The notes under the pieces: generated by a model
Told to the model about the DNA's origin: nothing
What the model saw: the letters and a program-made list of their open reading frames with translations, nothing else
Database searches by the model: none
Program-made: the position numbers and the translations under genes
Part shown: positions 17,620 to 26,358 of the stretch, piece by piece
Layout of the letters: every line of letters begins with the position of its first letter
How positions within the stretch are numbered: position 1 is the stretch's first letter
Assembly (NCBI GenBank): GCA_001464665.1
Contig: LNDP01000014.1
Span: forward strand, 310,001-374,000
DNA length: 64,000 bases
Direction of reading: 5' to 3'
Source of the DNA: Acidobacteria bacterium Ga0074141
GTDB lineage: Bacteria; Acidobacteriota; Blastocatellia; Pyrinomonadales; Pyrinomonadaceae

Positions 17620-18870
17620 ATGAAGCGATTTGCCCTTTTGTTCGTTATTTTTGCATTTGCAGGCACGGCCGTCGTTGCCCAGTCAAATCGTACTCGTCCG
17701 CGGGTGGCTCCAACACCGACGCCCGCTCCGACGCCGATCGTCGTTGACGGCTACGAGGATGACGTGGACGACGAGCCGGTTGTAACTGATCCGGCCCGCC
17801 GGCGGCCGACGCTTCAGGGCGACCAAAGGCCCGGCAACCCGAATGCATCGCCGACGCCGCCCGATGGTGACGACGAGGTCATCCGCGTTGAAACGAACCT
17901 TGTCACATTGCCGGTTTCGGTCTTTGACCGCAGCGGGCGGTTCGTTGGCGGGCTTGAGCAGCGGGACTTTCAGATATTTGAGAACGGAAAGAGGCAGGAG
18001 ATCGGCTTTTTCCAGTCGGTCGAGCAGCCGTTTACGGTCATTCTGATGATCGATGTAAGCCCCTCGACCGCGTTCCAGATCGGCGAGATTCAGAATGCCG
18101 CGATCACGTTTACCGAGCAGCTTCGGCAGAACGATCGCGTTATGGTCGTCGCATTTGACCAGCGAGCAAGGGTGCTGACGCGGCCGACCAACAACCGGGC
18201 TGAGATCGCAAGGGCGATTCGGCAGGCAGAGGTCGGCAATGGGACAAGTATTTACTCGGCGGTTGACCAAATGCTGAACCGCGAGTTCAAGCTGATCGAG
18301 GGACGAAAGGCCATCGTGGTTTTTTCTGATGGCGTTGATACGACCTCAGGCCGTAGGGGGACCTTTGAAGGCACACTCCGCGACGCTGAGGAAACCGACG
18401 TCCTGATCTATTCGATCCGTTACAACACGCTTCGTGATTATGGGGTGCGGAATGGCGGCGGAGGAGTTTACAATCCTCAGCCGAGGCGACGCGGAGGCGG
18501 AGGTTGGGGCGATATCCTTGGAGCGATCATTACCGGCGGCAGCGTCAACATCGGTGGTGGAGGCAATACCGGAGCGGCAGGCACTAGCCCTGAGGAATAC
18601 GCCCGCGGCAGGCAGTATCTCGAAACGCTCTCGCGGAATAGCGGCGGACGAAGCTTTGAGGCTGATTCGCTTCGCGATCTTGACTCGGCCTATTCAGGAA
18701 TTGCCGAAGAGCTGCGGCGGCAGTATTCTGTTGGGTTTTATCCTGACACGGCCGGTCAAGCCGGTGAGCGGCGGCAGTTGAGAGTACGTGTCATGAGGCC
18801 GAATCTGGTCGTACGGGCTCGAAACAGCTACATCGTCGGAAGCGGCGACGGTTCCTACGCCGGGAACTAA
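17620..18870 (+). CDS. Secreted VWA-domain protein, acidobacterial type
   Basis: 416 aa with signal peptide (K-R-F-A-L-L-F-V-I-F to V-V-A-Q), a T/P-rich linker, a short beta domain (V-P-V-S-V-F-D-R-S-G-R-F-V-G-G-L) and a von Willebrand A domain whose MIDAS motif is M-I-D-V-S-P-S-T, with F-S-D-G-V-D-T-T later. A glycine-rich insert (G-G-G-G-W-G, G-G-G-N-T-G) interrupts the domain before a C-terminal Y-S-V-G-F-Y-P segment. Proteins of this layout are abundant in Acidobacteriota; function is unknown, probably metal-dependent protein adhesion. A rho-independent terminator follows at 18892. Confidence 0.88.
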   Translation: MKRFALLFVIFAFAGTAVVAQSNRTRPRVAPTPTPAPTPIVVDGYEDDVDDEPVVTDPARRRPTLQGDQRPGNPNASPTPPDGDDEVIRVETNLVTLPVSVFDRSGRFVGGLEQRDFQIFENGKRQEIGFFQSVEQPFTVILMIDVSPSTAFQIGEIQNAAITFTEQLRQNDRVMVVAFDQRARVLTRPTNNRAEIARAIRQAEVGNGTSIYSAVDQMLNREFKLIEGRKAIVVFSDGVDTTSGRRGTFEGTLRDAEETDVLIYSIRYNTLRDYGVRNGGGGVYNPQPRRRGGGGWGDILGAIITGGSVNIGGGGNTGAAGTSPEEYARGRQYLETLSRNSGGRSFEADSLRDLDSAYSGIAEELRRQYSVGFYPDTAGQAGERRQLRVRVMRPNLVVRARNSYIVGSGDGSYAGN

Positions 18871-18891
18871 AAACTTTTTCCAAATGAAAAT

Positions 18892-18926
18892 GCCCGGAGA
18901 GCCTTTACGGTCGTCTCCGGGCTTTT
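18892..18926 (+). terminator. Rho-independent terminator after VWA gene
   Basis: Perfect 9-bp stem (GCCCGGAGA with TCTCCGGGC) around a 13-nt loop, followed by TTTT. It lies 21 nt after the VWA stop and just before the convergent glgC end, so it ends the plus-strand transcript. Confidence 0.85.
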
Positions 18927-18938
18927 GCTTTCTTGATC

Positions 18939-20234
18939 TTAGATCACGGTGCCATCGGGGATAACGGCATTTTTGGGCACTATGATTATGCCGTCGCGGA
19001 TATAGAATGTCTGGTCCGGTGAGTCGTAGTGGTTATGTCCCGCCTCGTTCATCAGCCTGACACCTTTTCCGATCCTGACGTTCTTATCGATTATTGCACG
19101 ACGTATCTGCGTGTCGCGGCCGATGCCGATATTCGGAGTGCCGGAATCGATATTCTCACGTAATTCGGGGATCGACTCAAAAAAGTCTGAACCCATTATG
19201 ATCGAGCTCTCGACCCGGACACCGCTATCGATCCGGCTGCGAAGCCCGATTATCGAGTTTCGTGCGTAAACGCCGTTGAGAATACAGCCTTCGCTGACCA
19301 ACGAATTACCGATGTCGGAGTCTTGTATCTTCGAGGGCGGCAGATAGCGGCTGCGAGTGTAGATCGGTGCCGCGGCATTGAAGAAATTGAACTTCGGAAG
19401 CGGTGAGGCAAGATCGAGATTGGCATCGTAAAAGGCCTTGATCGTACCGATGTCTTCCCAGTATTCGTTGAACACATGGGCCTGGACGTTGTGGTCGCTT
19501 ATTGCAGCCGGAATGATCTCTCCGCCAAAGTCATCAGCATCAGGGTAACGGCTAAGAAGTGCAACGAGCTTTTCAAAATCGAAGAGGTAAATGCCCATCG
19601 AGGCAAGGTAGGGTTTGCGTTCAGCATCGCCCGTATCGAGGCCGAAAGCCGTCGTATCGACCCGCATTTCTTCGAGAGCGTCGTCTTTCGGTTTTTCGCG
19701 AAACTGGATGATCCGCCCGTCAGTGTCGGTTTTGAGCAGGCCGAACCCTTGGGCGTCTTCGGGGTTGGCGGGAATCACGGAAATGGTCAGGTCGGCATTG
19801 GTCTCGGTATGGCGTTCCAGGAATTCTCTGTAGTTCATCCGGTAAAGATGATCGCCGGAAAGGATCAGAAGCGTCTTTACCCGCCAATCGCGAAGGTGCG
19901 GAAGTATCTGCCGGACCGCGTCAGCCGTGCCCTGGAACCAACCCGGGCTGTCAAGCCGCTGCTCGGCGGCGAGGATCTCAACGAATCCCGTCGAGAAACT
20001 TGAGAAACGGTACGTCTGCGAAATGTGCCGGTTGAGCGATGCAGAATTGTATTGCGTTACGACGAAGATCTGCGTCACGCCGGAATTGATGCAGTTCGAG
20101 ATCGGGACGTCGATCAGCCGGTATTTTCCGCCGAGCGGGACGGCCGGTTTTGACCGTTCGCGTGTAAGCGGAAAGAGCCTTGAGCCCGCTCCGCCGCCGA
20201 GGATGACCGCGAGGACCTGATTTTCGAGTGACAT
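18939..20234 (-). CDS. glgC: Glucose-1-phosphate adenylyltransferase
   Basis: Makes ADP-glucose from ATP and glucose 1-phosphate for glycogen synthesis. The nucleotidyltransferase domain starts with [13 protein letters not shown] and includes [14 protein letters not shown] and G-D-H-L-Y-R-M-N-Y; a left-handed beta-helix hexapeptide domain occupies the C-terminal third. From ATG 20234 it has 431 aa, the usual length; the frame is open 19 codons further upstream but family alignment favours M-S-L-E-N-Q. No other glg gene is adjacent. It is divergent from mtgA. Confidence 0.95.
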   Translation of the reverse strand: MSLENQVLAVILGGGAGSRLFPLTRERSKPAVPLGGKYRLIDVPISNCINSGVTQIFVVTQYNSASLNRHISQTYRFSSFSTGFVEILAAEQRLDSPGWFQGTADAVRQILPHLRDWRVKTLLILSGDHLYRMNYREFLERHTETNADLTISVIPANPEDAQGFGLLKTDTDGRIIQFREKPKDDALEEMRVDTTAFGLDTGDAERKPYLASMGIYLFDFEKLVALLSRYPDADDFGGEIIPAAISDHNVQAHVFNEYWEDIGTIKAFYDANLDLASPLPKFNFFNAAAPIYTRSRYLPPSKIQDSDIGNSLVSEGCILNGVYARNSIIGLRSRIDSGVRVESSIIMGSDFFESIPELRENIDSGTPNIGIGRDTQIRRAIIDKNVRIGKGVRLMNEAGHNHYDSPDQTFYIRDGIIIVPKNAVIPDGTVI

Positions 20235-20388
20235 ATAAATTCTACCGAAACTGGCTATCTGGCTGAGAACAAGAATATCCGCAAATATCACTCAGCATCA
20301 AGAGCTAATTTCCGTTTAGGCCGAGGAGTGCTGCAGGACGGACGAAACTTGACAACCGGCCGGTATTCGACGACAACTAACCCTAATT

Positions 20389-21192
20389 ATGTGGTATTGG
20401 ACGAAAGTCATCTTTTTGGTATTGATGGGGTCACTGGGGCTCTGGCTTGGATACGAGCTGATCACATTTCCGAGCATTTCTTCGCTGAAGACGGAGAATC
20501 CGGTCACGTCCTCGCTGATCGAGTATCGCATCTCCGAGGCGAGGGCCGACGGAAAGGAACCGAAGAAATACATGATCTGGATGCCGATCGAGCAGATCTC
20601 GCCGAACCTGCAGCGTGCCGTTCTGGCAGGCGAGGATTCAAGATTCTTTGAGCACAACGGTTTCGATTGGGAAGCGATCCAAAAGGCCTGGGACGAGGCT
20701 GTGAAAGAGGGCGAAAAAGAAGCTCGCGAGGAATGCGAGGCTCAGGCGAAGGCCGTAAACACGCCGAAAAAGGACTGTGCCCCAAGCGAGGACGACTGGA
20801 TTCCGCCGATGCCGAGCTTTAAGCGTGGAGCATCGACCGTAACGCAGCAACTTTCGAAAAATCTCTATCTCTCGGAAGAGCGGAGTTTTTTCCGCAAGGG
20901 ACGCGAGGCCGTTTACACGTATTTTCTTGAGCGGGAGCTTTCGAAAAAGCGAATACTGGAGATCTACTTGAATGTGATCGAATGGGGCGACGGAGTTTAT
21001 GGGGCCGAGGCCGCGGCACGAACTTATTTTAAGAAATCGGCATCAAGCCTTTCGCGTGAAGAGGCGGCATTTCTCGCCGCGATGGTCCCGAGCCCGCTGA
21101 ATATTTTCAACCCGGAAAAAAACCGGAAACGCGTTGTCCGCCGGCAGCGGGTTCTATTGCGGCATATGAACTCGATGAAGCTCAATTATTAG
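20389..21192 (+). CDS. mtgA: Monofunctional peptidoglycan glycosyltransferase with inserted charged loop
   Basis: Polymerises lipid II into glycan strands at the outer face of the inner membrane. One N-terminal membrane anchor (residues 5-27), then GT51 motifs: E-D-S-R-F-F-E-H (catalytic Glu82), R-G-A-S-T-V-T-Q-Q-L-S-K-N-L-Y (146-160), R-K-G-R-E-A and E-I-Y-L-N-V-I-E-W-G. Between the first two motifs there is a roughly 44-residue insert (about 101-144), rich in Glu/Lys, with two cysteines and a proline patch, which the E. coli enzyme lacks. No transpeptidase domain is present. Length 267 aa. Confidence 0.92.
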   Translation: MWYWTKVIFLVLMGSLGLWLGYELITFPSISSLKTENPVTSSLIEYRISEARADGKEPKKYMIWMPIEQISPNLQRAVLAGEDSRFFEHNGFDWEAIQKAWDEAVKEGEKEAREECEAQAKAVNTPKKDCAPSEDDWIPPMPSFKRGASTVTQQLSKNLYLSEERSFFRKGREAVYTYFLERELSKKRILEIYLNVIEWGDGVYGAEAAARTYFKKSASSLSREEAAFLAAMVPSPLNIFNPEKNRKRVVRRQRVLLRHMNSMKLNY

Positions 21193-21280
21193 GATCTCAC
21201 AGCTATGCCTTGACGCAGGGTGTACACTCAATGGTGAAAGGTACAATTGGGACGAAGACCTGCATTTGGAGGATAGATTT

Positions 21281-21862
21281 ATGAGATCAGCATTGAAGGT
21301 CACAATATTGGGAACAGCAGCAATTGCCGTTTTGCTTACGTTCGTGGGCGAGAGCTACAACGGACGTATTCTGGCACAAACGTCCGAGACCGAGATACCG
21401 GACGTTATTGTAATGGCGCAGGAAGCGAAGATCGGCAAGGTCTCCTTTTCCCACCTTAACCACAATGGAGGAAAGTACAGCATCGGCGGTAACGGGCCGA
21501 TCGCTTGTGTGGAGTGTCATCATGTGGCACAGCCGGAGGCTGAAGTTTTGAAGCATCCGCCGCTCCGTACGGCTTGGCCTGCGGATCGGACAACTACATT
21601 AACGGCCGACCTCTTCAAAAAAGATGCGGCGGCGGCGGGAGTTGCTTCCTGCCGGAGCTGCCACGCAAGAGCCGGCGAGACGCCGAAATTGATGCCGGCG
21701 ATCCCGCAGGTAAAGCACGAATCAAGCACGGCGATGATCACGCTGACGAACCAGCAGGCACTTCACCGCAACTGTGCCGGATGTCATGCTGAGGTGGTAA
21801 AACAGAACAAAGCGATAAAGGCTCCGACCGCGATGCAATGCAACGCCTGCCACAAGCGGTGA
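21281..21862 (+). CDS. Tetraheme c-type cytochrome (cytochrome c3/c7-like)
   Basis: 193 aa from ATG 21281, which has a GGAGGATAG site seven bases upstream. A signal peptide ends near I-L-A-Q (about residue 30). Four C-x-x-C-H heme sites are visible: CVECH, CRSCH, CAGCH and CNACH. The S-F-S-H-L-N-H segment before the first site supplies distal histidines, as in class III multiheme cytochromes. It would carry electrons in the periplasm; partners are not encoded nearby. A strong terminator follows 28 nt after the stop. Confidence 0.9.
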   Translation: MRSALKVTILGTAAIAVLLTFVGESYNGRILAQTSETEIPDVIVMAQEAKIGKVSFSHLNHNGGKYSIGGNGPIACVECHHVAQPEAEVLKHPPLRTAWPADRTTTLTADLFKKDAAAAGVASCRSCHARAGETPKLMPAIPQVKHESSTAMITLTNQQALHRNCAGCHAEVVKQNKAIKAPTAMQCNACHKR

Positions 21863-21890
21863 AATTGAAAGGCGTTTCGTAAGTCAAAAA

Positions 21891-21925
21891 AAGCTGCCCG
21901 CGATCAAGCGGGCAGCTTCTTTTTA
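21891..21925 (+). terminator. Rho-independent terminator after cytochrome gene
   Basis: Stem AAGCTGCCCGC with GCGGGCAGCTT (11 bp) around a short ATCAA-type loop, then CTTTTT. A-run on the other side means it could work for the convergent S46 peptidase gene too. Confidence 0.9.
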
Positions 21926-21944
21926 GGAGCGTTGATCTGCAGTG

Positions 21945-24098
21945 TTACTTCCCACCGACCAGTTTCATCTCGTTAAGTATCCATCCGGCACCGCCGAATT
22001 TTTCCGTAACAAAAAGCACGAATCGGATATCGACCGAGATCGTCCGGTTCATGTTCGGGTCGTAGTAGAAGTCGTTGCCGAGCCCTTCGTAGTTGCCGTC
22101 AAAGACAAGCCCGACCTGTTCGCCATTGGCGTTTAGCACAGGGCTTCCCGAGTTGCCGCCGATGATGTCATTGGTCGAAAGGAAGTTGACGACGACACTA
22201 TCGCCGGAGCCAAAACGGCCGAAGTCCTTGGCAGCCTGCAGCCGCTTGAGGCCCTCGGGCATATCGAACGGATTGACGCCAGTGTCTTTCTCGAGCATCC
22301 CTTTCATCGTTGTTAGCGGCGTGCGATACTCGGCCTCGCGGGGCGAGAAGCCCTTGACATAGCCATAGCTGAAGCGGAGGGTGGAGTTGGCGTCCGGATA
22401 GGGCGTTGTGTTCTTCATCTCGGCCATTCCCTGCTGATAGAGAAGGCGGAGCCGGTCGATGCTCGCACCGAACTCGGCTGCCCGGGCGTTCGCCTCTTCG
22501 CGGGCCTTGATCAACGCCCGGGCAAATGCGACAACGTCGTCGCGTTCGGGACGGTAGTCCATTGTCTGCGGCCCGTAGAGTGCGGCAATGGTGTCAGCCG
22601 TCCAATAGCCATCGGCAATGTTATCAGCGAATTTGGCTTCAGCGTCGCTGCGAGCCTTCCCTGAAACCTTGCCGAAGAGGTTCTCGGCACCGTCGAACTT
22701 CTGGCCTTCGGGAAGCTCCGCAAAGGCATTGAGGAAATACTTCAGCATCTCGCGTTCGTAGATCGCTTCGCGGCCTTCAAGTGCTTTCTTGATCTCGTCG
22801 AGCTTTGCACGCCGTTCGGTTTCGTTCAGCACCTTGCCTTCGCTAACGGCCTGGAAGATCGCACGGAAGACGGGCATGGTCGCATCCGGGATCCGCCGTA
22901 CCAGAACATCCCGTTTTGCAATCGCGTTCGACTTTGCGGAAACTGCGGCGAGCTCCTGAAGCACCGTGCCGTATCTCTGCTGACGCTGCGGGTTAGCGGC
23001 GACCCAGCGAGCGAATGCCTCTTCCTCGGCCTTTCTTTTTTCGACGACCTGCGAACGGCGAAGCCGCCACATTCCGCCGTAGTAGACCTTGCGGGCGTTA
23101 TCAAAATTAGCGACATCTGACTGAAGATCGATCCGCTTTTTCTCGTCGGTCTCGCCGACCATTCTGAGAGCATCGGCACGTGCCTGCAACCACGTCCAGA
23201 GGAAGGGGAAGTTTACGTCGCGAGCATATTCGACCGACTGCGACTCGCGATACCGCGTGGTGCCACCCGGGTAACCGAGAACGAAAACGAAGTCGTTATC
23301 CTTGATGCCGCCGATGTTGATCGTCAAAAACCGTTTCGGCTTCATCGGGACGTTGTTCGGCGAATATTCGGCCGAGGAGCCGTCCGGAGCGGTATATGCA
23401 CGAATGAATGTGAAATCACCGGTGTGTCGTGTCCATTCAAAGTTATCAGGGTCGCCGCCAAAAACGCCGATGTTACGCGGCGGGGCATATACGATACGAA
23501 CGTCCTTGATCTGCTTGGTCTGATAGAGATAAAAGAAGTAACCGTTATTGAGCATCTGAATGCGAATAACGGAGCCGGCCGTGGCTTTTGCTTGCTCTGC
23601 CTCTTGAAGATTCTCGGCGTTGGTTCGGAGGGCGGCGGCCAAGGCGTCGCCCGAGAGTGAATCCGTACCCTGGCGGACCTTTGCGGTCACATCCTCGGTC
23701 CGTTCGGTGACGAAGATCGAATAGCCTTTGGCCGGTATCTCTTCGCCGCGGTTGTTTGCCTTGAAGCCATTCTCCACAAGGTCGTTCCCCGGCGTCGAGG
23801 CCGAAACTAGGCCATCAAACGCACAGTGGTGGTTGGTGAGAATAAGGCCGTCGGGCGAGACGAACTCGGCCGTGCAGCCGATGCTCAACCGGATCACGGC
23901 TTCGGTCAATCCGCCGCCGGCAGGGTTGTAAATATCCTCGGCCTTGATCTTCATTCCAAGCTTCTTGAGCGGAAGCGACGAGATCTTGTCCGGCTTAAAC
24001 ATTCCTTCGTCAAACGCGGCGAAGGCGAACGAAACACTACTTAACGAGAGTGAAAGGACGATCAGCAATGTTGCTGAAAATGTGAACTTCTTCATCAT
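21945..24098 (-). CDS. S46 family dipeptidyl-peptidase (DPP7/DPP11 type)
   Basis: Secreted or periplasmic serine exopeptidase that removes dipeptides from oligopeptides. From ATG 24098 (717 aa) it has a signal peptide ending near A-F-A. The chymotrypsin-like motifs are T-N-H-H-C (catalytic His near residue 91) and G-G-N-S-G-S-P (catalytic Ser). Eighteen residues after that Ser stands Gly in F-D-G-N-Y-E; in P. gingivalis the matching position is Gly673 in DPP7 and Arg673 in DPP11 (from memory), so a preference for hydrophobic rather than acidic P1 residues is likely. Length matches the family. Confidence 0.92.
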   Translation of the reverse strand: MMKKFTFSATLLIVLSLSLSSVSFAFAAFDEGMFKPDKISSLPLKKLGMKIKAEDIYNPAGGGLTEAVIRLSIGCTAEFVSPDGLILTNHHCAFDGLVSASTPGNDLVENGFKANNRGEEIPAKGYSIFVTERTEDVTAKVRQGTDSLSGDALAAALRTNAENLQEAEQAKATAGSVIRIQMLNNGYFFYLYQTKQIKDVRIVYAPPRNIGVFGGDPDNFEWTRHTGDFTFIRAYTAPDGSSAEYSPNNVPMKPKRFLTINIGGIKDNDFVFVLGYPGGTTRYRESQSVEYARDVNFPFLWTWLQARADALRMVGETDEKKRIDLQSDVANFDNARKVYYGGMWRLRRSQVVEKRKAEEEAFARWVAANPQRQQRYGTVLQELAAVSAKSNAIAKRDVLVRRIPDATMPVFRAIFQAVSEGKVLNETERRAKLDEIKKALEGREAIYEREMLKYFLNAFAELPEGQKFDGAENLFGKVSGKARSDAEAKFADNIADGYWTADTIAALYGPQTMDYRPERDDVVAFARALIKAREEANARAAEFGASIDRLRLLYQQGMAEMKNTTPYPDANSTLRFSYGYVKGFSPREAEYRTPLTTMKGMLEKDTGVNPFDMPEGLKRLQAAKDFGRFGSGDSVVVNFLSTNDIIGGNSGSPVLNANGEQVGLVFDGNYEGLGNDFYYDPNMNRTISVDIRFVLFVTEKFGGAGWILNEMKLVGGK

Positions 24099-24174
24099 AT
24101 TCTGAATTCCCAAATCTGGATTTGTAACGCTAGCAAGGGAAGTATATCCGCTTTCGCAAATCGATGCGAACCAC

Positions 24175-24200
24175 GAAAAAAAAGCCGGGAGAGCCCGGCT
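24175..24200 (-). terminator. Rho-independent terminator after M23 peptidase gene
   Basis: On the minus strand a 7-bp stem (AGCCGGG/CCCGGCT) with a four-base loop is followed by a run of eight T. It lies 24 nt beyond the stop of the M23 gene and upstream of the S46 gene. Confidence 0.85.
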
Positions 24201-24223
24201 ACTAAGATGCTTTCTGGCGGAAA

Positions 24224-25030
24224 CTAGTTTTTAACTATTTCGATCGGTTCCGCAGGGAGAAAGCGACGCGGATTGATCGGGCGGTCGTTGAGCCGGAGCT
24301 CGTAGTGAAGGTGCGGGCCGGTCGATCGGCCGGTCGAACCAACAAACCCGATAAGCTGGCCGCGAGCGATCTCGTCACCAACGGCGACCTCGATCTTCGC
24401 CAGGTGGCCGTAGCGTGTCGTTATGCCGTTGCCGTGATCTATCTCGATCATGTTGCCGTAGCCGCCTTGCCAACCGGATTTGGTGACAACGCCCTTGCCA
24501 GGAGCGACGATCGTATCGCCGCGTTCGCCGTCGATATCCATCCCGGCGTGGAACTCGTAGCTCCGGCCGCCGAACGGATTGCGGCGGAAACCAAATTCGT
24601 TGTTGATCTTTCCTGAGTGGGCCCAGATGTTTGGAATGGTCGCGGGGTCGGCTGTCGTCTCAATGACGCGAATCTGACTTTCGATCTCGGCATCCTCGCT
24701 CGAAAGCTCTGAGAGCGACGGGCCGCCAGCATTTTGTGCCATCTGGCTCGATGCTGCCGGGCGAGTGTAATCGAATATCTTCGGATTGGTGACGGCGCCG
24801 GTTGCGAGCTGGTTTGGGGCCTGAGCGAGGCCGTTATCTATGATTGCAGTATCGTATGAAGAAATAATGCCGTATGCTCCGACGCCCAATGCGGACACCA
24901 TAAAAACGAAAGCGAGACCAAGGACCCCGTTTTGTACGAGGGATCTTTGGATCTCGACGCGGCGTATTACTACTCTTGACCTAAACCTGTATGAAAAAAG
25001 AAAGGTGAAAACCCTGCCGTTTTTCTGCAT
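24224..25030 (-). CDS. M23 (LytM-type) metallopeptidase, membrane-anchored
   Basis: 268 aa. A basic N-terminus precedes one membrane helix (about residues 33-55), a low-complexity periplasmic stretch, and a C-terminal M23 domain with zinc ligands in F-H-A-G-M-D and H-L-H-Y-E, plus R-Y-G-H-L. It likely cuts peptidoglycan cross-links or activates an amidase. Start ATG 25030 has AAGGAGC at 10-15 nt. It is monocistronic with a terminator, and has a 265-nt upstream region without a gene. Confidence 0.9.
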   Translation of the reverse strand: MQKNGRVFTFLFSYRFRSRVVIRRVEIQRSLVQNGVLGLAFVFMVSALGVGAYGIISSYDTAIIDNGLAQAPNQLATGAVTNPKIFDYTRPAASSQMAQNAGGPSLSELSSEDAEIESQIRVIETTADPATIPNIWAHSGKINNEFGFRRNPFGGRSYEFHAGMDIDGERGDTIVAPGKGVVTKSGWQGGYGNMIEIDHGNGITTRYGHLAKIEVAVGDEIARGQLIGFVGSTGRSTGPHLHYELRLNDRPINPRRFLPAEPIEIVKN

Positions 25031-25295
25031 TATGCTTTAAAGCTCCTTTTGTTGTTCTTAAGGCCGGAAATTATCTTCCCGACATTCGGAATCACGCAGG
25101 ATCAGCCGCAAGCGACTAACGCGAGACCGGGGCACTTAAATTAGGGTAAAACTTTTCGAGAGGCCTTAGCAGGCAGTGCAATAAGGTGCTCTCAATGAAG
25201 TGCAATGTCCAAATATAGAAGATTCCTAACCCTGAGGCAAGTGCCCAAGGCTAGGAAACGGACTCTTAAAGCCTACTATAGATTCGGCGAATCTG
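25031..25295 (-). other. Gene-free leader region upstream of the M23 peptidase
   Basis: 265 nt between the small membrane protein gene and the M23 gene. It has lower GC than the neighbours and several short inverted repeats (for example GATTCGGCGAATC at 25279-25291 and CCTAACCCTGAGG-type arms). I compared it by eye with c-di-AMP, c-di-GMP, cobalamin and TPP riboswitch cores and saw no match. A long 5' leader with structure is possible but unproven. Confidence 0.3.
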
Positions 25296-25508
25296 CTAAC
25301 TATTATTTCGTCTGCTGTCGCTGATTCCCTTTATGATCAGAAATCCGACGCCAACGATGACGGCAATGAATGCCAAAATGATCAGAAGCTTAACGGCTCC
25401 CGTAAGAAATCCAATGAACGCGATAACCTGCTTGAGCAATGTGATCACCAAGGCGATGATCACCAAAATGCTTCCCCACTTTCCTGCTGCTTTCATCCAA
25501 ACCGGCAT
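25296..25508 (-). CDS. Small integral membrane protein
   Basis: 70 aa with two hydrophobic segments (about residues 14-38 and 40-62) and a basic polar C-terminus (S-D-S-R-R-N-N-S). No family recognised. It starts 82 nt after the B-box-like gene ends and has the same orientation, so it may be the last gene of the sigma/anti-sigma group. Start ATG 25508 is preceded by AAAGAGGTAAC. Confidence 0.65.
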   Translation of the reverse strand: MPVWMKAAGKWGSILVIIALVITLLKQVIAFIGFLTGAVKLLIILAFIAVIVGVGFLIIKGISDSRRNNS

Positions 25509-25590
25509 ATTGTTACCTCTTTATTTACTGCAAGCCCGATAGCTTGATCACTATCATAAACCATCGGGACCTTTGGAATACAATCAAAAA

Positions 25591-26358
25591 CTATCTACCA
25601 TCTCGCCAGCCCGATCGGCCGCGGGGAGATTCTTCCGGATAGCGACGCCCGCTTTCGGAGTCAAAGCCACGGCCGCTCCTGGCCGTCATGAAAAGCGGGG
25701 CCGGCTTTGCGGTGTCAAAATCTGACCACTTATCCTCATCATTCTTCTCCGGAAAAACATAACCGCGAAGGATGTATATCCCGAGCCCGATCAGCATTGC
25801 CGGAACGACACCGCGCATGATGCCGCGGAAGTCGAAAACATTCTGAAGCAGGATCGCACTACCCAAAATAGTTAGACTAACGCCCCATAGCTTTGGGTTG
25901 CCGGAGAAACGTTTTACGAGTACGTCCTCGGCGACATTCGGCGTAATGCCCGAGCGGATCATCTGAGCGGTCCGCCACGCGTCAAGTGCGGCGAATGCCC
26001 ACATTCCGAAGAAGGCGAGTACGAAAAGCGGCGTTCCGCCGGTCAGCACAGCCATCTGAAACAACCCGACAAAGACCCCGAAATAAACAAGTGCCTTTAC
26101 GGTCTGGCCGTTATAAGCGGCACCGAGGCCCGGCAAAATGAACGAAAGCAAAAGTGCAAAAAACGGGATCGTCTTTCGCTTGACGAAAGGTGCGTAATCG
26201 GAACGGTTGTTCTGCCGGAGCCTATCCACCCCCTCGACAATGCAATCCTGACAATACGGAAATCCCTTGATGCGATGGTCGCAGGAAGGGCAGAGCGGCT
26301 TGCCGCAGGCGTTGCACTGCACATTCGCAGGGTTCTGTGAATGGTAGCCACAGATCAT
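25591..26358 (-). CDS. B-box-type zinc finger membrane protein
   Basis: 255 aa. The first 40 residues hold a treble-clef type zinc site with pairs C-N-A-C, C-P-S-C and C-Q-D-C plus histidines, like bacterial B-box zinc fingers. Four to five hydrophobic segments follow (about 63-175), then an Arg/Ser-rich tail with R-S-G-R-G and R-G-R-S-G-W. Start ATG 26358 overlaps the stop of the anti-sigma gene by 4 nt (ATGA), so the two are translationally coupled. I infer a membrane partner of the sigma/anti-sigma system; biochemical role unknown. Confidence 0.75.
   Translation of the reverse strand: MICGYHSQNPANVQCNACGKPLCPSCDHRIKGFPYCQDCIVEGVDRLRQNNRSDYAPFVKRKTIPFFALLLSFILPGLGAAYNGQTVKALVYFGVFVGLFQMAVLTGGTPLFVLAFFGMWAFAALDAWRTAQMIRSGITPNVAEDVLVKRFSGNPKLWGVSLTILGSAILLQNVFDFRGIMRGVVPAMLIGLGIYILRGYVFPEKNDEDKWSDFDTAKPAPLFMTARSGRGFDSESGRRYPEESPRGRSGWRDGR

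Noticed and set aside
25031-25295. c-di-AMP (ydaO/yuaA) riboswitch before the M23 peptidase
   Set aside because: The class is common upstream of cell-wall hydrolases, but the conserved core motifs are not visible here on the minus strand. A covariance search would decide.
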